Shown here piece by piece: positions 1-9,786 of a stretch of 64,000 nucleotides of DNA; position 1 is the first letter of the stretch, and the number at the start of each line of letters is the position of its first letter. The notes under the pieces are model-generated. The model saw only the letters and a list, made by a program, of their open reading frames with translations, was not told the origin of the DNA and searched no databases. The stretch comes from Lachnospiraceae bacterium (GTDB lineage Bacteria > Bacillota > Clostridia > Lachnospirales > Lachnospiraceae), in assembly GCA_031280955.1 (NCBI GenBank), contig JAITGA010000037.1, forward strand, positions 1 through 64,000, written 5' to 3'. The position numbers were made by a program, and so were the translations under genes.

Positions 1-2397
1 AAATAACGCTCACTCAGCATATCTCGTTCAAGGACGAAGTCTCGGTTTATCTTTGGCAGCAAAAGGGAGAAGACAGTCTCGCCGTTCATGTCGGTGAGGA
101 GTAGGGTTTCGCCGTGGCGTAGACTAAACGTAAGCGAAAAACCACCCAAAGCGTCGGCAGAGAGGTAATTGTTACCATATATTCTGAGTGTTGCTCCCGG
201 CTTCAGGATGAATCCTGCCAAAGGCTGCTTGTAGGGATTGGCAGGGTTATCGCTGATGAAGAAGCGGTGGAGATTTATCTCGCTGCTATGGGGATTGTAG
301 ACTTCGATATAATCTTGATTTCCTCGGTGGTCTATTCTGGTGATGACAGGGATACCGTCTTCGGAACGCACCAGTTCCAGCTCGATGTCAATAATCCCAC
401 TAACGGCATCATCCTTGCCGACCGTCAGAGCTTCATGATATATTTCCCTGCCATTTACCAACCAATGTGAGAAACGATAGCCGACAGGAAGACGAAAGGA
501 AAGTTCGAGAGTACTTACATCATAATAAAAACCGCTGAATTTCTCACCCTTTACCACACAAGTACTGAGCATGATTTCGGCGATTTCATGAGCGGCACAG
601 TTGATGATGAAGCCATCGGGTGGGATGACGAGGTATTCTTCGATTTGCTTTCGCATTTCGGCGGGGCGGGCATGACCAAATTCGATGATACGATTGATTT
701 CGTCAGATACATGTTCAAGAGTTGCCCATGTGTCCTTTAGCTGGGCTCCACCGAAATGGAAGTTGAAAGTTAACGCTCTTAGCCGCTCAGCTTCTTTTCG
801 TCTCGTGGTTTTCTCTATCATTTGCGGTGAGAAGTGCTGATTCATCATATCACTGAGTATCGTTATGAAACGTGCTCGCATATCATCACGTTTGAGAATA
901 GAAACGAGGAGCGGGGACATAACTCTATTTTCATAGAATCCGATGAAATATGCTAACATAGGAGTAGAAGCAGTTTCCCATTGGTAAAGACCGAAACTGT
1001 GGTCAAGATCAAATAAAAACCATCGCCATCTGCCGTCAGCAGTAGAAAAACCATCAAACATCATTGTTTCAGCATTTCCTTGATATCTATAAACCCGGTA
1101 ATTATTCCATATGGAGTCGATGTTGCTTATATAGATATGAGTAGCAGTATATCGTAAAAAATTCTCTACATCCATTAGCTTATTTAGTTCATGAAAAATA
1201 CTATCATCAGTCATATCCAGTTCATGCATAAGATACATGGTTTGATAATCCATGCGGTCATCGTTTATTTCATAACCATACACTTCACTTAACATATTTC
1301 CATGTGTACCACGAAGTATGACCCACTCACCATTCTTTATTTCGTTGTGATGGTCTAGGTAGCGGTCGTAGTACCTTTGCTGAAGCCAAACGAAACCGTA
1401 ATATTCACCATTGATGAAAACAGCAGCGGGGCGATTGCTTAATGTGTCGGGTATAAATGTGTCGGCTAAATCTGCAACCAGTGCATTTCGTATGAAAGCG
1501 GTAGGATGTTCAAATGCGATATTATCATTAGCATTGTTTTGGAGTACTAGCTGACTGTAGTTTTCGATGGGATTTCCATAATATGTAAAGTCATCAGGGA
1601 AGAAATCGAAGTCAAAGTTCCCTTTCCCGGGTTCATATAACTGTCTGGCGATAAGCCGTAGTGATTTTTGGTCATATGCTCGTGATGTACCACCAAATAC
1701 ACGTACCCCGGCATTTTGTGCTAAGATTAGTTCACCATAGTGGTCGAATATTTCCACATATACAGGGCGTTCTGATTCACGTCCGCGCATATTGAAGTTG
1801 GCAGGACTTGTTGGGACGGGGTTTGCATTACCAGTTTCTGTAATATACTCATCTCGCAATCGTCCGGGAACAAGGATGCCGTGGTCATAATCATATAAAT
1901 TATAAGGGTCAGTAGATAAAGAAAAAATCAAGGTGTCAAATCGGGAGAAAACATCATTACTAATAAAGTATGTATGAGTATAGACATCAGTAAAACTACC
2001 ATCAGACCGCTCACCGCAAGCCTTGATAGTATAACTGCTGATTCGTACTTGGCTATATTGTAGCCTAATCCCACTCCGATACAAAATCCCCGCCTCGCCA
2101 TTAGGCGGACTGCCATTATGGGTATAGTAGATATTCGTGATATCCTCACTGGCAGCAGTTAATGTGAGAACGATGGATTCTGTGTAGAAATGTTCACGAT
2201 GCGAAAATAGGATTTCTGCTTCATGTGAATTTTTCAGGGGGGGGGGGGGTGGAATCAGGGATGATAGTTGAGGTCACAAGCGGCATCGACTCCACCCGCA
2301 AACCGAGACGGTCTGCGGTACTAAAGCCTACTGCTGTTACTATTATCAAGGCAAAGAAGATAATTGCCAGTATTATTTTTTTATCAGTAATTTTCAT
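1..2397 (-). CDS. CotH-kinase family surface protein with lamin-tail domain; partial, frame interrupted at a poly-C tract
   Basis: The gene runs off the left edge, so its C-terminus is missing. From ATG at 2397 (preceded by a second in-frame ATG pair at 2439, neither with a strong ribosome site) the protein has a short basic N-terminus, one hydrophobic segment (about residues 7-25), then a proline run encoded by 13 C residues (plus-strand G tract 2237-2249). As written the frame stops at TGA 2221-2223, after EKFT. If the tract had 12 C the frame stays open all the way to base 1, about 740 more codons. That frame contains a chitobiase/hexosaminidase C-terminal-like domain (NIYYTHNGS...), a CotH kinase core (RVFGGTSRAYDQKSLRL, FLFDLDHSFG) and a lamin-tail domain (NQDYIEVYNPHSSEINLHRF). 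CotH proteins are atypical kinases of secreted or spore-coat proteins; cell-surface location is inferred from the N-terminal hydrophobic anchor. Either a phase-variable OFF state or a sequencing error. Confidence 0.8.
2237..2249. repeat. Homopolymer G/C tract (13 nt) inside the CotH gene
   Basis: Thirteen consecutive G on the plus strand (C on the coding strand). It encodes a Pro run right after the membrane anchor and is exactly where the coding frame changes: 12 or 15 C joins the anchor to the CotH domain, 13 C stops after four more residues. Confidence 0.9.
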
Positions 2398-2569
2398 GGT
2401 GTGTTTATTAGTGGTGGCGAAGCGATAATGAAACATCATATACTTGAAACATTTACCAATTAAAACAATGACTAAACTCTATTTGCAAAGGAGCTACCAT
2501 TGAGAGTCATTATATACGTTATTTAGTGGTTTCACAAGTGTGTTACTTAAGAAAAGTTATTTTCACCTG

Positions 2570-2598
2570 TTGACACCTCTATTTATCTGTGCTATTCT
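2570..2598 (+). promoter_or_regulatory. Sigma-A-type promoter for the GntR/ABC operon
   Basis: TTGACA (2570-2575), 17-bp spacer, TATTCT (2593-2598). The predicted transcript would have a leader of nearly 200 nt to the GntR start, and that leader contains a copy of the palindromic CGTCATTGC repeat. Confidence 0.65.
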
Positions 2599-2686
2599 TA
2601 GTTAGTGAGTTACATCATTAACCGCACAACCAGACAACGAACCAATGTTATCAGCAAATTTACACGATAAACACTTTACAACAAAT

Positions 2687-2762
2687 TTCGTCATTGCAAG
2701 GCGGTTTTACGCCGAAGCAATCCACAAATCATTTAATCCATGGATTTTTTCGTCGCAATAAC
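2687..2762. repeat. Palindromic dispersed repeat (CGTCATTGC...GAAGCAATCC family)
   Basis: TTCGTCATTGCAAGGCGG followed by GCCGAAGCAATCCA, then a partly inverted half (TGGATTTTTTCGTCGCAAT). The same motif recurs near 24.7, 34.7, 37.0, 52.0, 57.7 and 63.0 kb, always between genes. The rest of the 2398-2799 gap shows no gene. Confidence 0.75.
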
Positions 2763-2799
2763 ATGTAAGAGTGAACAGTAACAGAACAATGAGGTGAAC

Positions 2800-3168
2800 A
2801 TGAACGACAGCTTGCCGGTATTTCAACAGATTATTGAGCTAATCGAGAATGATATTATCACAGGGGTTTATCAAACCGATGATTTGATAATCTCCACGAC
2901 CCAGATTGCGAAGATATACTCGGTGAACCCGACTACCGCAGTCAAGGCAATCAGCAAAATGGCGGATGCGGGAATAATCTACAAAAAAAGAGGGATAGGC
3001 ATGTGTGTGGCGAAAGGGGCGCAGGAAAACATCAAGGCGAGGCGTAAGCGGATTTTTATCCATAAATCAATCAACACATTGATGAAAGAGGCTACGATGT
3101 TGGGGATTTCCACAGATGAACTAATAAGTATAATCAAGGAAAAGGAAGGAGAAATGAATCATGATTGA
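2800..3168 (+). CDS. GntR-family transcriptional regulator (YtrA/YhcF type)
   Basis: A 122-residue protein with an N-terminal winged helix (residues about 5-75: LPVFQQIIELIENDIITGVY, TTQIAKIYSVNPTTAVKAISKM, GIIYKKRGIGMCV) and a short helical tail without an effector domain, the size and layout of the YtrA subfamily. Such regulators repress the ABC transporter operon they sit in. ATG at 2800 is preferred over the GTG at 2794 because GAGGTG lies just upstream. The stop overlaps the start of the following ATPase gene by 8 bases, so the two are translationally coupled. Effector unknown; in relatives the operon responds to cell-envelope stress, which is inference here. Confidence 0.85.
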   Translation: MNDSLPVFQQIIELIENDIITGVYQTDDLIISTTQIAKIYSVNPTTAVKAISKMADAGIIYKKRGIGMCVAKGAQENIKARRKRIFIHKSINTLMKEATMLGISTDELISIIKEKEGEMNHD

Positions 3169-4018
3169 ATTTACAAACGTAACCAAGAGGTATGGGAGAA
3201 AGAGCACGAAAATAATAGCTATTGACGATGTTTCCCTAAGTGTATCGCAACCGGGGATTTACTGTCTGCTGGGTAGGAACGGAGCGGGTAAGACGACACT
3301 GATGAAACTGATGGCAGGGCATATAGCAGCGACAAAGGGGCAAATCACGGTGGATAACAGCAGCGTTTCCACCAGCCGGATGCCGGAGGGAGTCAACTAT
3401 ATTGAAAGTGGTGCGATTCAGTTCAACATCAAAGTGGCGGAATTGATAAAAGCCGCCGCTGATTTGCAGGATGGCTTTGACATGGAATTTGCAGAAAAAA
3501 TGCTCACCATGTTTCGGCTTGATATGAAGAAGAACTTTAAGCAACTGTCCTTTGGCATGAAAACGATGCTGACGACCATCATTGCCCTTGCGAATCAATC
3601 GAAAATAATTTTACTCGATGAGCCAACCTTGGGATTCGATGCCATCATGCGCGACCAGTTCAACACCTTGTTATTGGAAAGTTATAACACTCATCCCCGT
3701 ATTATTATCGTCTCCACACACCTCATTGACGAGATTGCCAAGATTACGGAGCGGTTGATAATCATTGATAACGGCGGTATTCTCTTGGAAGCGGAGATAA
3801 ATGAAGTAGATGAGAGAGCCTATACATTGTCAGGTATGGTCAATTTGGTTTTGCCGCTGCTTGATGACCTCAACTGTATCGGAAAGACGACAATGGGAAG
3901 CGTGATGGCAGCGCATATTTTCGACCGCCGCATCGTGCCGCCGGAGGGAGTGGCGGTCAACCGCCTCAGTTTGCAGGATTTCTTTATTCAGATAGTGGGA
4001 GGACAAAACAATGCGTAA
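3161..4018 (+). CDS. ABC transporter ATP-binding protein
   Basis: 285 residues with one nucleotide-binding domain: Walker A GRNGAGKTTL (about residue 38), a degenerate signature LSFGMKT (about 128), Walker B IILLDEPTLGFD (about 147) and an H-loop region VSTHLIDEI. The C-terminal 60 residues are an extension of the kind found in YtrB/CcmA-like exporter ATPases. It starts inside the end of the GntR gene and its own end overlaps the permease start by 8 bases, so regulator, ATPase and permease form a tight three-gene operon. Probable role: energising a small exporter or bacitracin/drug-response type transporter; the substrate cannot be read from sequence. Confidence 0.88.
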   Translation: MIEFTNVTKRYGRKSTKIIAIDDVSLSVSQPGIYCLLGRNGAGKTTLMKLMAGHIAATKGQITVDNSSVSTSRMPEGVNYIESGAIQFNIKVAELIKAAADLQDGFDMEFAEKMLTMFRLDMKKNFKQLSFGMKTMLTTIIALANQSKIILLDEPTLGFDAIMRDQFNTLLLESYNTHPRIIIVSTHLIDEIAKITERLIIIDNGGILLEAEINEVDERAYTLSGMVNLVLPLLDDLNCIGKTTMGSVMAAHIFDRRIVPPEGVAVNRLSLQDFFIQIVGGQNNA

Positions 4019-4721
4019 ATCACTGGTCGTAGCAAAAATAAACCTACAAAACATAAAATTAGCGTATATTATCACAGCGATAACGATGTTGGTAATTGTG
4101 ATTCAAGATATCGTGATGATTATTCTGGAAAAAGCAGGTGTTTTCCGCAATCCTCCCGGCAACATGACTGTCAGCTTCGGCAATTATCTCTTTTTGGCGG
4201 TTATCCTGGGAGCAATATTTATTCCCGCATGGAATTTTCGCAGAATCATGAATCTGGGGGGAAAACGCCGTGACTTCTTTTTGGGCTGTGCCGCAACCTA
4301 TGTGATAATGACGGCGGCAGTATCGCTTATCTGCGTGATACTCTTTTATACTTATGACCGGTTGATGGTATCGTTGCTTTACCGTGGCGGAACGCTTGAT
4401 ATCATGTATTGGTTTGGTTGGATAAATAATGGGGTAATAGTTGCTTTCATACAACAGTTTGCCTTTTTGCTTTTGCTGGCGGTGGCAATTCATACGCTGT
4501 GGGCAGTACAGGACAAATGGTATGGATGGTGTGCGGACATCGCGATAGTGGCAATTATCAGCGTGTTTACACCGATTGCACCATTGCGGGCAGCGTTGGT
4601 TTGGTTTTTCAATCTCATCATTTTTCACCCCAATGCCTTTGTCCAAATTACTGCTTGTATGATACTGGCGGCAGCAATATACTCGCTCAATATGGCGATA
4701 CTGGCGAGGAAAGCTATATAA
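4011..4721 (+). CDS. ABC transporter permease, six-helix type
   Basis: 236 residues, strongly hydrophobic, with about six predicted membrane spans (first near residues 15-37 IITAITMLVIVIQDIVMII, last near 210-230). No recognised catalytic motif. The start overlaps the ATPase end by 8 bases, so it is the membrane partner of that ATPase. The overall plan (GntR, ATPase, hydrophobic permease) resembles the ytr operon of Firmicutes, but the permease itself is poorly conserved and I assign it by context and hydropathy rather than by motif. Confidence 0.75.
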   Translation: MRKSLVVAKINLQNIKLAYIITAITMLVIVIQDIVMIILEKAGVFRNPPGNMTVSFGNYLFLAVILGAIFIPAWNFRRIMNLGGKRRDFFLGCAATYVIMTAAVSLICVILFYTYDRLMVSLLYRGGTLDIMYWFGWINNGVIVAFIQQFAFLLLLAVAIHTLWAVQDKWYGWCADIAIVAIISVFTPIAPLRAALVWFFNLIIFHPNAFVQITACMILAAAIYSLNMAILARKAI

Positions 4722-4753
4722 AACTTAAAGCAGGGTATTACTTTCGCTCCAAC

Positions 4754-4782
4754 TTGCGTATTATCCCCCTTTACGCTATATT
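4754..4782 (+). promoter_or_regulatory. Promoter giving a probable leaderless transcript of the DUF1294 gene
   Basis: TTGCGT (4754-4759), 17-bp spacer, TATATT (4777-4782). The start codon ATG begins at 4789, seven bases after the -10 box, i.e. at the expected transcription start. No Shine-Dalgarno sequence fits between them. The TTTACGCTATATT string recurs twice near 19.1-19.2 kb. Confidence 0.5.
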
Positions 4783-4788
4783 GGACAC

Positions 4789-5082
4789 ATGAGAGATGTC
4801 CTTGTTTACCTAATATCATATCTCGTCCTCATCAATCTTGCCGGGTTCATCTTGATGGGTATCGACAAGATCAGGGCAAAGCGGCGGATTTTCCGCATCC
4901 CTGAAGCGACGATTTTTACAGCGGCTATATTTGGCGGCAGTATTGGTGCATGGTTGGGTGTTTATGTCTTTGACCACAAATCACGTCATTGGTATTTTAC
5001 TTACGGTTTGCCGCTGATACTGCTCCTCCAGGTTATCGGTGTTTTGGCATTATTTTACTATATTGAACCATCGGTACTTTAG
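4789..5082 (+). CDS. DUF1294 family small membrane protein
   Basis: 97 residues with three hydrophobic segments and the conserved DUF1294 core: an N-terminal span (YLISYLVLINLAGFILMGID), a KIRAKRRIFRIPE loop, a glycine-rich span (GGSIGAWLGVYVFDHKSRH) and a C-terminal span. The K-x-x-A-...-R-I-P-E and D-H-K-x-x-H motifs are the family hallmarks. Function is unknown in the family; some members are fused to cold-shock domains. It stands alone with its own promoter and lacks a ribosome binding site, which suggests leaderless translation. Confidence 0.85.
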   Translation: MRDVLVYLISYLVLINLAGFILMGIDKIRAKRRIFRIPEATIFTAAIFGGSIGAWLGVYVFDHKSRHWYFTYGLPLILLLQVIGVLALFYYIEPSVL

Positions 5083-5117
5083 CTTTTGGTAACGATTACC
5101 TCCAAGGGATAACTACT

Positions 5118-5828
5118 ATGCATATCGCTATCTGTGATGATAATATCGCTGACCGCAAGCAAACGGAACGGCTTTTGTCACGCGAGTCCGAGCGGCGAAA
5201 AGCAAGTTCCGGCGTTCTTTATGTCCGTTCCTATGGACGAGCGGAGGCTTTGCTGAAAGCACCGATGCAGTATGACCTCTTTCTGATTGACATGACCAAA
5301 AGTGATGAAAACGGTCTTCATCTGGCACTTACTCTTTGCAAAAGGGGAGTAACTGCCGAAATCTTGTTGCTGACTTCATCAATTGATTATCAAAAGCTAT
5401 ACTCACAGCTTTCAGAACCGCCGCCAAATCTCTCTTTTATCAGTAAACCTCTCAAAATTGCCGAGTTATCGCAGGAGGTTGAAGCTGCTTTGGAAAAGAG
5501 GTCGATGAAAACCCCTGCGATTGAGCTACGGACGATTACTGACACTCTTTACCTAAAGGAAGCAGATATAATCTACGGGGTCGGCAGTAGCAATTATACT
5601 ACTGTTTCACTGGTTGACGGCTCTGTCATCACCACCAATGAACGCCTGTTATGGTTTTTCGAGCAGTTATGTATTTATCCATCCTTTTATCTTGTCAACA
5701 AAAAAACATTCGTCAATATCGACTATATTGACAAATGTTCTCTCTTTAAGCTATCACTAAAGTGCGGTCAACACTTCCTGCTCTCTCCCCTCGTCACCTT
5801 CGACTTGAAAAGGCTCATACCCCGATAA
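5118..5828 (+). CDS. LytTR-family response regulator (AgrA/LytR type)
   Basis: 236 residues: an N-terminal receiver (IAICDDN acidic pocket at residues 3-9, phosphoacceptor Asp in LFLIDMTKSDENG about residue 57, FISKPL lysine about 115) and a C-terminal LytTR DNA-binding domain (about 135-232, IIYGVGSSNYTTVSLVDG, FYLVNKKTFVNIDYID). The start follows AAGGGATAACTACT. Such regulators bind direct repeats upstream of target promoters. No histidine kinase lies next to it, so its partner must be elsewhere. The 3' end overlaps the convergent degV gene by 14 bases, with no room for a terminator between them. Confidence 0.88.
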   Translation: MHIAICDDNIADRKQTERLLSRESERRKASSGVLYVRSYGRAEALLKAPMQYDLFLIDMTKSDENGLHLALTLCKRGVTAEILLLTSSIDYQKLYSQLSEPPPNLSFISKPLKIAELSQEVEAALEKRSMKTPAIELRTITDTLYLKEADIIYGVGSSNYTTVSLVDGSVITTNERLLWFFEQLCIYPSFYLVNKKTFVNIDYIDKCSLFKLSLKCGQHFLLSPLVTFDLKRLIPR

Positions 5829-6651
5829 CGACACCGCCGTCATTAGTATACATTGTACTTAACCCCTTGGTTTCGAGGATGAAAATTTCTTTGTATTTTG
5901 CCCGTTCTTCTATCATTTTCTTCACCGCTTGCGCTCGCTCCGGCGAGTTGCAATGAGCAATCAAAAGCCGTGAAGCCGCAGAGTCGGGTCGTTCCCTCAA
6001 GACAATATCGACCATCTTGGTCAATGCTTTTTTCGTGCCGATTGATTGACCCTTCTGGACAATAGCTCCTTTGACGGCGCTCATCACCGGTTTGATATTG
6101 AGAGTGGATACCACGAGGGCTTTTACTCCTGTCAAACGTCCATTCTTGCGTAGGGTTTCGAGATTATCAAGGACGAAATAAGTACGTACCTCATCACGGA
6201 AAGCTTCAAGCCGCTTCACCACCTGAGCAAATGGCAAACCTTGCTCTGCCAGTTCGATTGCCTTCAGTGCCAATTGTCCCTCACCGCTGACTGCCGCCTC
6301 GGAATCACAGACATGGATATTCTTGGTTTCGCTTTCCAGATACATATCCCGTCCCAGCAAAGCACTATTATAACTGCTGCTGAGTTTTGATGATATCGTC
6401 ACTATATATACATCCTCCGCTTCTGTCTGGCAGGCTTCCATGTACCGTTCCGGTGACGGGCAAGCAGATTTGGGGCAGGTAGGACATTCGGCAATCCATT
6501 TTAGGAATTGTTTCTGATTAAATGTATGGTCATCGACAACCAGACGTTCGCCGACTTCCATCGTAAAGGGAACGACTTCAATCCGTGGGTCATCCTTATA
6601 TTTTCCCGGCAGTTCACAGCAACTATCGACTACTATTTTAAAGCTTCTCAT
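5815..6651 (-). CDS. DegV family fatty-acid-binding protein
   Basis: 278 residues, full length for the family. It starts MRSFKIVVDSCCELP (the DegV opening D-S-x-x-x-L/P), then TISSKLSSSYNSALLGRD, which corresponds to the SSxLSGTYxSA lipid-head contact motif, LDNLETLRKNGRL, and the C-terminal GGVVIGV. DegV/FakB proteins bind fatty acids and, with FakA kinase, feed exogenous fatty acids into phospholipid synthesis; no fakA is present here. It is monocistronic on the minus strand and converges on the LytTR gene. Confidence 0.9.
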   Translation of the reverse strand: MRSFKIVVDSCCELPGKYKDDPRIEVVPFTMEVGERLVVDDHTFNQKQFLKWIAECPTCPKSACPSPERYMEACQTEAEDVYIVTISSKLSSSYNSALLGRDMYLESETKNIHVCDSEAAVSGEGQLALKAIELAEQGLPFAQVVKRLEAFRDEVRTYFVLDNLETLRKNGRLTGVKALVVSTLNIKPVMSAVKGAIVQKGQSIGTKKALTKMVDIVLRERPDSAASRLLIAHCNSPERAQAVKKMIEERAKYKEIFILETKGLSTMYTNDGGVVIGV

Positions 6652-7022
6652 CTCTTCTATTACCCCCGCTCTTTTTTCTCCGCCAATAAATCACTTCGTA
6701 AGACTTAATTGGTAGAGCAATACCACTTTTCTCATGCTAGTATTGATAGCCTCGTCATGTAGTTTTCCATACTACGTATGTTAGCACAGAAATATTTCCT
6801 TGTAAAGCAAAATACATATCAGGAGAAAATCAAGGGAAAATCAGAGGAGCGGCTACTATCATTATTTAGTGTTTGACAGCAAAAGAATTTTGATTGAAAA
6901 TAAAATAAAAACAATATTGCATAAATATAAACTTCGGTGTATAATAATGCAAGAAACCGCAAGTCCACCCCACCCCATCACTTCATAGGGAGCGATGGCA
7001 GCAACAACCAACAGGAGTCAAT
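6652..7022. other. Intergenic region upstream of degV and the arginine genes
   Basis: Contains no gene. Near 6704-6725 there is a short fragment resembling one end of the MITE-like family (AATTGGTAGAGCAATAC). AT-rich sequence at 6880-6950 carries the arginine-gene promoter, and a leader of about 70 nt precedes the GNAT gene. Confidence 0.6.
6917..6945 (+). promoter_or_regulatory. Promoter of the GNAT-argJBD cluster
   Basis: TTGCAT (6917-6922), 17-bp spacer, TATAAT (6940-6945). The spacer and flank are AT-rich (GCATAAATATAAACTT), loosely like an ArgR box, but the match is too weak to call an operator. Confidence 0.6.
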
Positions 7023-7475
7023 ATGAAAAAAGAGCTTAGACTTATGACTATCAATGACTATGATGAAATATACGCCTTGTGGAGGAGTATCAAGGGTTTT
7101 TCCATGCGAAGTATGGATGATACCCGTGAGGGGGTAGCGGCATATTTGGCACGTAATCCCCATACCAGTGTCGTCTGTGAATCCGGCGGGCAGATAGTCG
7201 GCAGTATTCTTTGCGGGCATGATGGGCGGCGCGGATATCTTTACCATGTATCTGTCGCCAACAACGCTCGCAGACAGGGAATCGGCAAGGAGATGGTGGA
7301 CTTTTGCCTGAAAGCATTGAAAGAGGAGGGGATTACCAAGGCTTCGCTTCTAACCTTTACCCACAATCAAGTCGGCAATGCTTTCTGGGGTAGTATGGGT
7401 TGGACGAAGTGTGATAATCTATTCCTCTATGAGCTGGCTCTCAACCCTGATAATATCATGACCATCAATGAGTGA
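7023..7475 (+). CDS. GNAT-family N-acetyltransferase
   Basis: 150 residues forming a single GNAT fold. Motif A, which binds acetyl-CoA, is clear: VSVANNARRQGIGKEMVDF (about residues 77-95, R-x-x-G-x-G/A). Motif B follows with FWGSMGWTKCDNLFLYEL. AGGAG lies before ATG 7023. It is the first gene of a co-directional series with argJ, argB and argD. A role in acetylating glutamate or a related amine is possible from context, but argJ alone can make N-acetylglutamate and the motif set is generic, so the substrate is unknown. Confidence 0.8.
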   Translation: MKKELRLMTINDYDEIYALWRSIKGFSMRSMDDTREGVAAYLARNPHTSVVCESGGQIVGSILCGHDGRRGYLYHVSVANNARRQGIGKEMVDFCLKALKEEGITKASLLTFTHNQVGNAFWGSMGWTKCDNLFLYELALNPDNIMTINE

Positions 7476-7525
7476 TGAGGTATAAAAAGAATAAACCCTG
7501 ACAAGTGAAGACGAAAGGCAAAGAG

Positions 7526-8884
7526 ATGAAAAACGAAACTACCATGAAACAAACGACTATTTTTCCGGCGAATAACGAAACTGACACTGCTGTCATAAGG
7601 CCCATTCACGGCGGTATCACCGCCCCGGCGGGGTTTGCGGCGGCAGGAGTGAAAGCAGGTATCAAATATCCCGATAGAAAAGATATGGCTTTGATTTATA
7701 GCGAAGTTCCGGCAGTCACGGCAGGAAGCTTTACTACTAATATCGTAAAGGCTGCCCCGGTGCTTTGGGATATGGAGATAGTGGAAAAGCAAGAAACCGC
7801 TCGCACTGTCATCATCAACGCCGGAATTGCCAATGCTTGCACGGGTCAAACAGGGATTGCCAATTGCCGCCAAACAGCGGCGATAGCCGCCGCCACCCTC
7901 GGGGTAGAAGAAAATGAGGTTTTGCTTGGCTCAACAGGGGTTATCGGCATGACCTTGCCGATGGAGAAGATAGAAGCGGGTGTCCATGCCCTTGCAAAGG
8001 AAAAGGCAGCAACCATCGCCGCCGGGACACAGGCAGCAGAAGCAATCATGACCACGGATACAGTAGTCAAGGAGGCGGCAGTAAGGCTAGTCATTGATGG
8101 CAAGCAAGTCACTATCGGGGGGATGGCGAAAGGGGCAGGGATGATATGCCCCAACATGGCAACACTACTGTCATATGTGACAACGGATGCAAACATCAGC
8201 AAAGAAGCATTGACTCAAGCGGTCAATGAAGTGGTTGCCGATACTTTTAACATGATAACCGTAGATGGCGATACATCGACCAACGATACTTGGCTGGTAC
8301 TAGCCAACGGTCTTGCTGCCAATGTGATGATAACCCTGCCTGATGACAGCGGCAAAAATGAGGGTTACGAAATTTTCAAAGATGGGTTATACTATATTGG
8401 GAAAAAGCTTGCAAAAATGATTGCCGCTGACGGTGAGGGAGCAACGACCCTGATTAGTGTGAATGTGGCGGGTGCTGACAGTAAGCTTCACGCCGCCAAG
8501 TTGGCAAAGTCAGTAGCCGGTTCCAATCTGGTCAAGGCGGCTGTATATGGGCGTGATGCCAACTGGGGACGGATAATCTGTGCTCTTGGCTATGCGGGAG
8601 TGGATTTTGACCCCGAAAAGGTGAGACTTTCGTTTGCAGACCAAGCAGGGCAAGTGAATATATATGCAGACGGTTGTGGTCTTCCGTTTGACGAGGAGAA
8701 GGTGAAACAGCTATTATCCGCAGACGAAGTGGTCATCAATATTGACATGGGTAGTAGTTTCGCTACCTGTCAAGCGGCTAAGCCATCTGAAGAAGGGTGG
8801 GAAGCGGCGAAGTTCGCCGCTACCGCTTGGGGCTGTGACCTGACCGAGGATTATATCAAGATAAATGCTGATTACCGCTCGTAG
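7526..8884 (+). CDS. argJ: Bifunctional glutamate N-acetyltransferase / ornithine acetyltransferase
   Basis: 452 residues from ATG 7526, chosen over the upstream GTG at 7505 because AAAGG sits about ten bases before it. The enzyme moves the acetyl group from N-acetylornithine to glutamate, closing the cyclic arginine pathway. The self-cleavage site is visible: [21 protein letters not shown], where the Thr after MA is the nucleophile of the beta chain. Other family marks are [13 protein letters not shown] near the N-terminus, [16 protein letters not shown] and the [12 protein letters not shown] segment. It lies 14 bases upstream of argB in the same operon. Length is slightly above the usual 400-410 because of an N-terminal stretch. 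Confidence 0.95.
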   Translation: MKNETTMKQTTIFPANNETDTAVIRPIHGGITAPAGFAAAGVKAGIKYPDRKDMALIYSEVPAVTAGSFTTNIVKAAPVLWDMEIVEKQETARTVIINAGIANACTGQTGIANCRQTAAIAAATLGVEENEVLLGSTGVIGMTLPMEKIEAGVHALAKEKAATIAAGTQAAEAIMTTDTVVKEAAVRLVIDGKQVTIGGMAKGAGMICPNMATLLSYVTTDANISKEALTQAVNEVVADTFNMITVDGDTSTNDTWLVLANGLAANVMITLPDDSGKNEGYEIFKDGLYYIGKKLAKMIAADGEGATTLISVNVAGADSKLHAAKLAKSVAGSNLVKAAVYGRDANWGRIICALGYAGVDFDPEKVRLSFADQAGQVNIYADGCGLPFDEEKVKQLLSADEVVINIDMGSSFATCQAAKPSEEGWEAAKFAATAWGCDLTEDYIKINADYRS

Positions 8885-8898
8885 AAGGAGAAAAAGGG

Positions 8899-9786
8899 AT
8901 GATACCCCATCTTGAAGAGGTGCAAAAAAAAGCCGAGGTTTTGATCGAGGCACTTCCATATATCCGTGAGTTTAACCGCAAAATCATTGTTGTGAAGTAT
9001 GGCGGCAGCGCAATGGAAGATGAAGAACTCCAAAAAAACGTCATCAAGGATGTTACTTTACTAAAGCTAGTTGGCTTCAAGCCGATCGTGGTTCATGGCG
9101 GCGGCAAGGAGATTAGCCGATTTATGAAGAAAGTCGGCAAAGAATCCGAGTTTGTCGGCGGTTTGCGGGTGACAGACGATGAAACGATGGAAATTGCCGA
9201 AATGGTACTCAACAAGGTAAACAAATCGCTGGTCAACATGGTTCAGGAGCTGGGGGTTTCTGCCGTTGGTATCTCCGGCAAGGACGGCGGGATGATAAAG
9301 GTACAAAAAAAATTAGTGAACGGCTGTGATATCGGGAATGTCGGCGAGATTGAGTCGGTCAATCCCAAGCTTCTTTATGATTTGATTGAGAATGACTTTT
9401 TGCCCATCATTGCCCCTGTCGGTGTCGATGACAATCATGTCACTTACAATATCAATGCTGATGATGCCGCCTGTGCGATAGCCAGAGCGGTTTCCGCTTA
9501 TAAACTGGTGTTTTTGACTGATGTGGAGGGGTTATATCGTGATTTTGACGACAAAGAGACTTTCGTTTCCCGCATCAAGGCAAGTGATGCTGAGAAACTG
9601 TTGATGAGCGGGACGATAACTGACGGAATGTTGCCGAAACTTAGCAACTGTATTGATGCGATTAGAGGAGGGGTGGTCGGGCGTGTCCATATTCTTGACG
9701 GACGTATCCTGCACTGCCTTTTACTGGAAATTTTCACCAAAGAGGGAATCGGAACAATGATTATCCGTGATGAGGACGAAGAATGA
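8899..9786 (+). CDS. argB: Acetylglutamate kinase
   Basis: 295 residues. It phosphorylates N-acetylglutamate, the second arginine step, and is often feedback-inhibited by arginine. Motifs of the amino-acid kinase fold are present: VVKYGGSAM (phosphate-binding loop), [13 protein letters not shown] (substrate), [15 protein letters not shown] and FLTDVEGLY. The N-terminal helix [21 protein letters not shown] is the kind present in arginine-sensitive enzymes, so feedback control is plausible. AAGGAG precedes the ATG. The last four bases overlap the argD start (ATGA), showing coupling. Confidence 0.96.
   Translation: MIPHLEEVQKKAEVLIEALPYIREFNRKIIVVKYGGSAMEDEELQKNVIKDVTLLKLVGFKPIVVHGGGKEISRFMKKVGKESEFVGGLRVTDDETMEIAEMVLNKVNKSLVNMVQELGVSAVGISGKDGGMIKVQKKLVNGCDIGNVGEIESVNPKLLYDLIENDFLPIIAPVGVDDNHVTYNINADDAACAIARAVSAYKLVFLTDVEGLYRDFDDKETFVSRIKASDAEKLLMSGTITDGMLPKLSNCIDAIRGGVVGRVHILDGRILHCLLLEIFTKEGIGTMIIRDEDEE

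Noticed and set aside
4059..4646. 195-residue protein antisense to the ABC permease
   Set aside because: Composition is His/Cys/Gln-rich with no hydrophobic core, typical of a shadow of a membrane-protein gene.
6917..6945. ArgR operator at the arginine promoter
   Set aside because: The AT-rich stretch matches an Arg box only loosely and no second box is seen.
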